Shown piece after piece: positions 23,522 through 32,339 of a DNA stretch of 64,000 nt. The stretch covers positions 13,477,639 to 13,541,638 of the forward strand of contig OY848919.1 of NCBI GenBank assembly GCA_963693285.1, given 5' to 3'. The number at the start of each line of letters is the position of its first letter. Positions within the stretch are counted from its first letter, which is position 1. The DNA is from Xestospongia muta (taxonomy: Eukaryota > Porifera > Demospongiae > Haplosclerida > Petrosiidae). Under the pieces are notes generated by a model. That model was given only the letters and a program-made list of their open reading frames with translations, made no database searches and was not told the DNA's origin. The position numbers and the translations under genes were made by a program.

Positions 23522-23623
23522 GATTTCAAACCACGCCTACTAATTAATGAATTAGGCCACACCTATTAACTATTAATTTCATGCCCGCCATCTCAGCCAT
23601 TTCTCAGAAGCAGAATTCTTAAG
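23522..23623. promoter_or_regulatory. Bidirectional promoter region, EMC7 / GALC
   Basis: Only 102 bp separate the two start codons. Contains ACCACGCC near 23528 and GGCCACACC near 23554, related to the window-wide GTGTGG/GCGTGG word, and both 5' UTRs must fit in it. Confidence 0.5.
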
Positions 23624-26600
23624 ATGCTCTGTGTTTTGCTTATAGGTTTCTCTCTCGTCTTTGTGGCTTCAAGTCAGTACTATAGAATTGATGACAAGGA
23701 GGGAGCAGGTCCTAGATTTGATGGGATAGGCGGTCTAAGTGGTGGAGGCGTATGTTCTATTAGTCTATTCACCTACTCTTGTAATTATGTTGTTCACACT
23801 TATTTACACAGGCTACCTCCAGGTTACTACCTAGTTATGATCAAGCTAGTGCTGATATGATATTTGATATTTTATTCAAGGTGATGAATATACTTTAAAA
23901 TGATTGTATAGACTGTTTAGATAGAGCCATATATAGTTCTATATATGGTAATGTGATTTTATTATTTTTCTTTTATTTGTAGCCAAATTTTGCAGCATCT
24001 TTACAAATTTTGAAAGTTGAAATTGGAGGAGATGGACAAAGTACAGGTTGGTATTATCAATGTGTCCATATGAATATTGTATATATCCATTTTTGTACAT
24101 TATTTGTCCATTTGAATATTTTATGTATCCATTTTTATACATTATTTGTCCATTTGAATATTGTATGTATCCATTTTTGTACATTATTTGTCCATTTGAA
24201 TATTTTATGTATCCATTTTTGTACATTATTTGTCCATTTGAATATTGTATGTATCCATTTTTGTACATTATTTGTCCATTTGAATATTGTATGTATCCAT
24301 TGTGTCTATTTTATTAATGTAGACGGTACAGAACCTTCACATATGCACAGTGAAAATGATGAGAATTATCTACGTGGTTATGAATGGTGGATAATGAAAG
24401 AGGCTAAAAAAGTGAGTTACTAATATGTATCGAATTACTTATAATTTTAATATCAGCGTAATCCTAATATTAAATTATATGGATTGCCGTGGGCGTTTCC
24501 TGCTTGGGTAAGTCATGTGCTCAATGATTACATCATTATGATGTAATTATGATGTCAGGTAGGTAATGATACGAACAGTCCATATAAATATCCTGAAGTA
24601 ACAGCAGGATATATTGTGAAATGGATTCAAGGAGCTAAAACGACTTATCAATTGGATATTGATTATGTTGGAGTAAGTGGGTGTGGTTGATGGATGTGGT
24701 TTTATTTGTCTTTTAGATATGGAATGAACGTCCATTTGATGCAACGTATATTAAGGTATCATTTAAATTAATATAATATTGTTATCATATATTATATTAG
24801 ACATTGCGTAAAGCTTTAGATGCAGCTAATCTTCAAAGTGTTCAGATTGTTGCAGCTGATGGCTCTTTTGGAAGTATCATAACTGCCGTACTTGATGACA
24901 GTGAACTATTAAATGCTATCAGTGTAATAGGGTAAGTATTACCTGTCCCTGTTATTTTTATTAATTTTCTCATTTAATTAATATAGGGCTCATTATCCTG
25001 GAACTATTAGTCCAAGTAATGCACTGCCTATTGGGAAACCATTATGGGCATCAGAAGATTACAGTACATATAATGATGATGTTGGGGCTGGCTGTTGGGC
25101 ACGAGTAAGTCCCTATTATTAATGTATTAATTTCATGATGTTAAGGTGGGAGTGGTCCCCAATAATTAATATAATTATTTTCTATTAGATTTTAAATGAG
25201 AATTATGTAAAAGGCCATATGACCAGGTATTATTAATTATTTATTATTTTATTATATTATTTGTCTTTATAATAGTACAATATCTTGGAATTTAATTGCT
25301 AGTTATTATGAGGGTCTACCCTACTTTCGTGATGGTTTAATGACAGCCACTGAACCATGGAGTGGTAACTTTGAAATCAATGGCCCTATTTACATTACGG
25401 GTAAACCCCTGAGTAATTAGTTAATATTATTAATTTATTTTATAGCTCATACAACTCAGTTTACTAAACCTGGTGATGTTTACCTCTTAAATGGACTTGG
25501 GTCTGGTCATCTTGATCAAGGAGGTAGTTACGTCTCCATTGTGGATCCTCAAACTAAAGACCTTACTATTATTGTTGAAACTATGGTACAGCCCCTGTAA
25601 TTAGTGATTTAATTCTTATTGATTTTAGACACATGACCATTCATTGTGTATCCGACCATCTCTACCTAAATATGATGTGTCTCCTCAACAAGTTACTTTT
25701 GTTCTCCAAGGATCATTTGTAAGTTTGGTTAATTAATGGTTTAATAATTATTAATTAATGGTATAATAACTATTAATTAATGTGATTTTATAGGATAATA
25801 TCACTGAGTTATATCGCTGGGACAGTCAATTATTTAATGCATCAAATAAAACTGCACAATATTTTATTAAGAATGGAACTGTTAAGGTATATGTCCATTG
25901 ACATTAATATGTATCCATATAGTATATTTGTGTAAGGTATGTGTCCATTGACATTAATATGCATCCATATAGTATATTTGTGTAAGGTGTGTGTCCATTG
26001 ACATTAATATGTATCCATATAGTATATTTGTGTAAGGTATGTGTCCATTGACATTAATATGCATCCATATAGTATATTTGTGTAAGGTGTGTGTCCATTG
26101 ACATTAATATGCATCCATATAGTATATTTGTGTAAGGTGTGTGTCCATTGACATTAATATGCATCCATATAGTATATTTGTGTAAGGTGTGTGTCCATTG
26201 ACATTAATATGCATCCATATAGTATATTTGTGTAAGGTATGTGTCCATTGACATTAATATGTATCCATATAGTATATTTGTGTAAGGTATGTGTCCATTG
26301 ACATTAATATGTATCCATATAGTATATTTGTGTAAGGTATGTGTCCATATAGTATATTTGTGTAAGGTATGTGTCCATTGACATTAATATGCATCCATAT
26401 AGTATATTTGTGTAAGGTATGTGTCCATTGACATTAATATGTATCCATATAGTATATTTGTGTAAGGTATGTGTCCATTGACATTAATATGTATCCATAT
26501 AGTATATTTGTGTAAGGTATGTGTCCATATAGTATATTTGTGTAAGGTATGTGTCCATTGACATTAATATGCATCCATATAGTATATTTGTGTAAGGTGT

Positions 26601-27967
26601 GTGTCCATTGACATTAATATGTATCCATATAGTATATTTGTGTAAGGTATGTGTCCATTGACATTAATATGTATCCATATAGTATATTTGTGTAAGGTAT
26701 GTGTCCATATAGTATATTTGTGTAAGGTATGTGTCCATTGACATTAATATGCATCCATATAGTATATTTGTGTAAGGTATGTGTCCATTGACATTAATAT
26801 GTATCCATATAGTATATTTGTGTAAGGTATGTGTCCATTGACATTACTATGCATCCATATAGTATATTTGTGTAAGGTATGTGTCCATTGACATTAATAT
26901 GCATCCATATATTATATTTGTTCATTCATTTATTCATCCATCTATCCATTATAGGTAGAGAATGGTCTCGTTGTGGTAGACCTACCTGTCGACCACGTCA
27001 TGACCCTGTCCACTAAAACTGGACAGACTAAAGGAACATATACTCCACCTCCATCTAAACCATTTCCAATCCCTCATGAAGATAACTTTGAATGTAAGTA
27101 TTCAATGGAATTGAACTGCTCTATTATAAATTAATGAAATTGTTATTTATTTTCTTGATGTAGCTTACACTTTGTCAAGTGAAGCCAGTTACTTTGCGGA
27201 CCAATATGGCGTGTATGAAATCCAAACTTCTCTATATAATAAGAGTGAACAAGTCATGACGCAAGTATTAATAATATGTGTGGGTGTATATCTTTATATA
27301 TATTTGTTATATTAGGTAGTACCACGTCATGTGATATCATGGTGTGGTGATGCTAATGAAACAATCACTTTAATTGGTCAGAATACTTGGTGGGTGTGGT
27401 TATGGGTGTGGCTTTTACATGATCTCTTTCTCTAGGCAATCAATCACAGTTGGTGTTGAAGTTATCTTACCAGATGTACATGATGTTATCCCCTCTATTG
27501 GTGCATTTATAGCTGCTAGGATCAGTTCAGGTGGTTGTAGTACATCCAGTGCTACTGGTATATTTTTTTGGATCAATACATCAGGGCATTGGTTGGTCAC
27601 ACAAGATTTAGGTACAATCTTTGATGTATTTATAATGTTATTATTAGTATTGTATTTTAGCTGGTAAAAAGGTGATAGAAATGAAAGATTTGGATGTATA
27701 TGCTGGAAAAAAATATTTGTTAGAAATGGACGTTGAAGTGAGTGTTGCTATCATGACATCCATTAGATCATATATCATATGTTAATTATATATCCATTTT
27801 ATTACCATATATCCATTTAATAGGGTACCACCGCCTCTTTTGCTGTCAATGGTGTAGTCCTAGCTTCTCAAATTTCAGTTGGACAAGGTGCTGGTTTTGT
27901 CGGATTTGGAACTTCTGGTTATTTCCCAGCTGAATTTGATAACTTTGTACTAGCCAAAGGTAATTAG
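23624..27967 (+). CDS. GALC: Galactocerebrosidase (GH59)
   Basis: Lysosomal hydrolase that removes galactose from galactosylceramide-type lipids. About 18 exons. A signal peptide ([17 protein letters not shown]) leads to [20 protein letters not shown], typical of GH59. Acid/base Glu is in [17 protein letters not shown] (near 24660-24755), and nucleophile Glu is in [10 protein letters not shown] (near 25050). Then come [35 protein letters not shown], a beta-sandwich, and a C-terminal lectin-like domain from about 27165 (DNFVLAKGN, stop 27967). Two introns carry large tandem arrays (24062-24302 and 25887-26930). The terminal codons AAAGGTAATTAG include a potential donor (GGTAAT), so an alternative downstream end cannot be excluded. 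Catalytic residues intact. Confidence 0.95.
24062..24302 (+). repeat. 42-bp intronic tandem repeat in GALC, 5-6 copies
   Basis: Unit contains TTTGTACATTATTTGTCCAT followed by TTGAATATTGTATGTATCCA, with alternating TTGTAT and TTTTAT variants between successive copies. It fills the intron after the exon coding GDGQST. The unit is a multiple of three, so several frames stay open through it; none is judged coding. Confidence 0.9.
25887..26930 (+). repeat. 50-bp intronic tandem array in GALC with a 180-bp higher-order period
   Basis: Basic 50-bp unit starts GTATGTGTCCATTGACATTA and ends AGTATATTTGTGTAAG, about 20 copies. It begins exactly at the genuine donor after GTTAAG (GT at 25887). Units shortened to 30 bp (lacking the ATTGACATTAATAT part) begin near 26341, 26521 and 26701, exactly 180 bp apart, which shows a second-order duplication of 30+50+50+50 bp. 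Confidence 0.95.
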
Positions 27968-28128
27968 GGGGTGGGGCTTAGTATATGTTCATTGATTGGT
28001 TTAAATTTATTTGGAGGTAAGAATTATTTTTTCTTTTTAATTTTTTATGTTAGCCGCTTGATTGGGCTGACTGTGGGTGTGGTCTTCTTACAATTAAAAT
28101 CATAACTATTTGTGGCAGTTAACTATGT

Positions 28129-28320
28129 GGGTGTGGTCTTCTGTTATTGTAATGTAATGACCTATTTAATTGGTTATAACAGGGTAATTTTCTAATTAAA
28201 TAGATTGTGATTATCAAAAGTGGGTGTGGTCAGCTGATCTTGTAATTTTGTGACCTAATTAATTGGTTATATAACAGGGTAATTTTCTAATCAAATTAAT
28301 TGATTGTGATTATCAAAAGT
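28129..28320 (+). repeat. Imperfect direct duplication of about 95 bp downstream of GALC
   Basis: Copy 1 at about 28129-28221 and copy 2 at 28222-28320. Each begins GGGTGTGGTC, contains TATAACAGGGTAATTTTCTA and ends GATTGTGATTATCAAAAGT; a third GGGTGTGG follows at 28321. The rest of the 27968-28409 gap between GALC and the convergent HS3ST-like gene shows no gene. Confidence 0.85.
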
Positions 28321-28409
28321 GGGTGTGGTACATTTATAATAATACATAACACACTGATAAGTCTGTTTATGATTATAATAATGAGTATGAGTATCTTTGC
28401 CCCTTACAA

Positions 28410-29603
28410 TTAATTCATTAATGAAGTTAAGTCACCTAAAACAATGTGACTGGAAACTAATGACAGGGTTTGTTCCATATGGGGTACAAAATAGTCTTTG
28501 AGTTGTTCCTCGAGGTCAGAACCTAGTGATAAGTCTGTAGCACTTGTGTTGCTTGGAAAACAAAAACTACTTTTAAGTTTCATTCCTGGAAAGTATTTTG
28601 AGTTAAGACACAATATTTGTTGTTTATTATAAATGAAATTATTTTTACGGAAGTAAGACTGGATACCCAGGAACTTTTCGACACGTCCAAGGGTTAAAAA
28701 TGGCTGTGATATAAGCTGGTAATAGTCAATAAATAACCAGTGAGATATATTGAAATATCTCAACCATTTGGTCAAGAACACATCGTACAGACTTTCTTTA
28801 ACAAGTAGACTTGTGTTAGATATCTTACCTTTACTATTTAGGACATAATCCTCAAATGATTTAACTGCTGAACCTTCTAAATGTTTGTTAAGTTCGTGAT
28901 AACATGCGATGCACCGATCTAATGGGTCACGTAACATGACGATCAGTTTAACACGAGGTGCTAAAATACGAAGGCGAGATGGTGATATTGGCTCTGTGAG
29001 TAAATTTGGTGACACATCTACAAGAATTTGGCCGTGTCTTGTCAGTGGAACAAATGCTTTATTGGAATGAAGAATCAACTTTGAATAAGTGTTGTTTATA
29101 ACTTTTATTTGAGGGTGAAGTGATATTAACTTTGATAACATCTGACCTCCGGCACATTGGGCTCCAACAATAACAGCTTGAGGTGGATTACGTAATGGTT
29201 TTACAGTGGGTGGAGCAGGAGGAGGGGCTATAGTTTTGGCACGAGGTTTATGTGGAAGACCTGTTGTCTTAATATTAGATTGTTTCTTTTTTCCAGAACG
29301 ACCCTTATTTTTTGAGGTAACTGGACTGCCATCTCCACTCCCATTTACATCTAGTGGTGTGGTCTCGTGCCGATCTGGCAGTAACCCTGTGACAACAGTC
29401 ATGAAATCAAATCGCTTGACACGAACTATACTATCTTTTGGTTTCTCAGGTGTTTCTCGAGGATGATCGACCATCGTATACGTATATATTGCGATCATAT
29501 TGAGCTCCAATATAAAGAGCAAGGCAGCAATCCCCATTACTTTTCTAACTGTTGGACTATACACTAGCCTCATGGTGTCATGTAGCATAGCTTGACATAA
29601 CAA
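28410..29603 (-). CDS. Heparan sulfate 3-O-sulfotransferase-like type II membrane protein, active site not conserved
   Basis: Single uninterrupted exon of 397 residues. N-terminal cytosolic stretch, a membrane segment at residues 22-42 (VMGIAALLFILELNMIAIY), a basic Pro-rich stem (to ~140), then a sulfotransferase fold. Similarity to HS3ST1 is clearest in SLYDVFLTKWLRYFNISHWL, GRVEKFLGIQ, NFIYNKQQILCL and LRDPLDRCIACYHE. The expected topology is Golgi lumenal. The PAPS 5'-phosphate loop, normally KGGT, reads AQCAGGQM (residues 148-155). The ENEVHFFD region with the catalytic Glu is replaced by NNTYSKLIL. VEKTPAYF reads VDVSPNLL. The 3'-phosphate Ser in VLSDY is replaced (CIACY). It may therefore be a pseudoenzyme or a divergent transferase. 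The reading frame is clean, so it is not an ordinary pseudogene. Confidence 0.7.
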   Translation of the reverse strand: MLCQAMLHDTMRLVYSPTVRKVMGIAALLFILELNMIAIYTYTMVDHPRETPEKPKDSIVRVKRFDFMTVVTGLLPDRHETTPLDVNGSGDGSPVTSKNKGRSGKKKQSNIKTTGLPHKPRAKTIAPPPAPPTVKPLRNPPQAVIVGAQCAGGQMLSKLISLHPQIKVINNTYSKLILHSNKAFVPLTRHGQILVDVSPNLLTEPISPSRLRILAPRVKLIVMLRDPLDRCIACYHELNKHLEGSAVKSFEDYVLNSKGKISNTSLLVKESLYDVFLTKWLRYFNISHWLFIDYYQLISQPFLTLGRVEKFLGIQSYFRKNNFIYNKQQILCLNSKYFPGMKLKSSFCFPSNTSATDLSLGSDLEEQLKDYFVPHMEQTLSLVSSHIVLGDLTSLMN

Positions 29604-29764
29604 CAGAGAGAGAGAAAGAAGGACGAATCCGCTAGGACGCTAATTATAGGTAACCACGCCCATTAATTTAAACTAGCTGGTCCCGCCCCCTAATTTTAAT
29701 AATACAATTTTCTAGTAACCTTGGACCTTTCGCTTCCTGAGTCTTCCTCAATGCAAGCAAAGCG
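29604..29764. promoter_or_regulatory. Bidirectional promoter region, HS3ST-like / MACPF-like
   Basis: 161 bp between divergent starts. Includes ACCACGCCCATTAATTTA near 29652 and CCCGCCCCC near 29683, the only strongly GC-rich boxes nearby (Sp/KLF-like words). Confidence 0.45.
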
Positions 29765-31859
29765 ATGGCAGAGAAAGCAAGCAAAGATACGAAAGAAAGT
29801 AAGGACACTAAAGAAACAAAAATAGAAGAGAAGGACAAAGCAACTGACGACAAAAAGGAGACGATAATGTCTACTACTCCTGGTGTTCCACCAAGACCAG
29901 TTTTAAAAGTGGCCCCTGTTCATACACCAGAGGAAATATATCGTTTTATTGATTTGGGATTAGGGCGTGGTCTTGATGGTACAGATCCTACTCCATGGTT
30001 GAACAAAGGTTCTTTTCAAGTAAGAAATGTCATGTTTGAGAATATTCTTGGTACAGAAGAGGGTGGAGCATTACGAAGTTATGAGCGAGAAATATCCAGT
30101 GTTCATACTCAGCAGACAAAAATTAAGAGTTCTTTATTAGTACCAGAAAGTCCACTAACTATCGGAGCGGATGCTGAGTTATCTCGGAGTGTTAGTTCTA
30201 CTAGACGAGCTGTTGGACGTAAAGTAATAAATCGCACAATATCATTTCGTGATAATTTTTATGATTTACCGGTCAATGATGCAATATTCGGAATAGATCT
30301 ATCAGTACAGAACCAGTTCACATTTGAAGAGAGGCTAGCTAGGTGGATATTGGATCATCTCGAACATGATGAGTCACATCCTAAACTAGAATCTCACATT
30401 TCTCTGGAAGCCACCTCAGGAAGTGATCAACCTCTGGAAGAATTAGCACACATTTTGAAACATGGTAACAAAGACGATTTAAAATTAATAGCAAAGTATT
30501 GTGATGCTTTTGTCACCAATTTTCGTATAACACATTACGTCAACGCCATTGAACTAGGAGCTGCTGAATATAGGGTATTGACTGAAGAAGAGTATCAAAC
30601 TGCATTAGGTGTGGCTGGGTCGTTTGGTATTGACAAACTAGCTAGTATTGTAGCTCGACAAGATTTCTCTGTGAAGAAGAAAAAACATGCGTCAGATTTG
30701 AAACAAATTGGTCGTATTGGAGAGAATGGAACAGTTGATAGGGGATCTCATGGTGAAGCCGTGGTAGGGGTTAAAATTAAGCCAATTACAACATTGGTTA
30801 AAATGAAATTCTTAAATCTTGCTTTGGAGAAGGCTTTGCTGAAATTTGTGGATTCTCAGAGTGATAATAGTGGTAAGACCCTATTATTAATCATTAATTT
30901 ACTGTACATGATAAAGGATGTGAGATCATATTAATTATCTATTGTTATATGACAATAGCAATATTAATAAATTTATAATAATATTCATGACTGCACTTTA
31001 TAACAATATTCATTACTTGATAGATGGTCCATTTTTCATCACGTGTGGTAGTGGAGGAGATGGACCATTTCTTAGAGTTGATCCCACTAATCATGATGCT
31101 GTTGTTGCTACTCGAGATATCAGCACAGCCTCGCCATTTTATATCTTACCTAATGATAATCCAGATATCCCAAATGAGTTCTATATTGCTCATTACGAAG
31201 ATATTTCAGACACTCACAAAGTTACAAGACGGAAATCTGAAATATCTGTATTTTCAGAACACAGATCAAAAATTAGTTCTGTACCAAAGTATCTTGAAGC
31301 ACCATTAAACTGGTTAGGACGTAATAGAGGTCCTTTGTTTATGCGAGATACAGTGAGTGAAGAAAGCAGTCGTTTTGTCTTACATCATCGTGTAATCAAT
31401 AATGATAAACCACGCCCTAATCCGCTAAATTCTTGGGTGAGTGGCGGAGATATGTTTTATATTAATTGTTCTCGACGTCGTCATCGTAAAGATGGTTATC
31501 TCTGTATCCGTCGTATTCACTTGAGACAACCAAGGCAACAAGATAATGAAGATTTTATCACAGCTTGTGTCCGTGATATTGGTTACCATGACAACGTGAA
31601 TGTGTTCATGTTGTTTCGTCTGTTATCTGGTTATTACTTGTCTCATGAAAATGAGAAGATTTCTGATGACGAGACACCTATGGGTTTTGAACCTGTTGAT
31701 AAACCTGCAAAAGCAGATCCTATGAAACACGAATTAGACTCGGATCAAGAAGACCAACACAAGCTAACATCCAAGTTACTGGGTGATATGACAAATCCTG
31801 ATAAAAGGGTTACCATAACAACGCCTGCTCTTGAACTACACACGACATCTCAAATTTAA
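29765..31859 (+). CDS. MACPF-like protein without signal peptide, with a possible beta-trefoil C-terminus
   Basis: Two coding exons, 29765-30872 and 31024-31859, joined in frame. The N-terminus is Lys/Glu/Thr/Asp-rich with no signal peptide. A central region resembles the membrane attack complex/perforin fold: an Asn-Phe-x-x-Thr-His-Tyr segment near residue 255 followed by x-x-x-Glu-Leu-Gly, a short Gly/Ser stretch, and a closing Pro-Ile...Leu then Leu-x-x-Ala-Leu helix near residue 355, as at the end of MACPF domains. The second exon (GGDGPFLRV ... ASPFYILPNDN) has aromatic/Gly spacing that suggests a beta-trefoil. Pore formation or membrane binding is only inferred, and lack of a signal peptide argues for cytosolic action or unconventional release. 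The call rests on motif resemblance rather than clear orthology. A divergent unrelated fold is the alternative. Confidence 0.48.
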
Positions 31860-32339
31860 TATAGTAACAACTTCCTTTTTAGTAATGCATTTATAACCCC
31901 TAGTGTTTTTTTTCTTTGATGTGTGTTTGTACTAGTAAATACTGTTTATATACATTGTGTTATTATTTAATATACCATATGGCTCACATAGTATTGACCA
32001 GACTGCCATATAATATGTATATCTACACATTGTCATGTACTCATGTGTGACTTTGTGTTTTATTTATGCCCTGATGCCTAATGGTTTAATGGAACACATA
32101 CACATCTTGAATTATTATACTAGCTAGTATATGTACTTGTATAGAGTAGTACATGTATATATAGGACTAGGATATTGCTGTGTCAGATCTTATTTCCTTT
32201 GATGTCTCCAAAAATATTTTTTTTATGAATTGTGTGTGGGCACTGTTGTGTGTCTATAGAATATTATGTTAATAATGAATATATTATATATGAAGAGATA
32301 TAACCACAAACAAGAGAATAATATAAACAATATGTCATT
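31860..32339. other. Convergent 3' intergenic region
   Basis: AT-rich 3' UTR-type sequence between the MACPF-like stop and the stop of the minus-strand receptor at 32340. No gene seen. Confidence 0.6.

Noticed and set aside
23939..24423. Overlapping repeat-peptide open frames in the GALC intron
   Set aside because: They arise from the 42-bp tandem repeat. The true reading frame splices across it (GDGQST to [10 protein letters not shown]).
28129..28320. Sequence resembling the I-SceI homing endonuclease site (TATAACAGGGTAAT, about 15 of 18 bases, twice)
   Set aside because: It is part of a local duplication in AT-rich DNA with no endonuclease gene or intron nearby, so most likely chance.
30865..31023. 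Separate second gene beginning at 30942 downstream of the MACPF-like exon
   Set aside because: A GT-AG intron joins 30872 to 31024 in frame, so the two parts are one gene.
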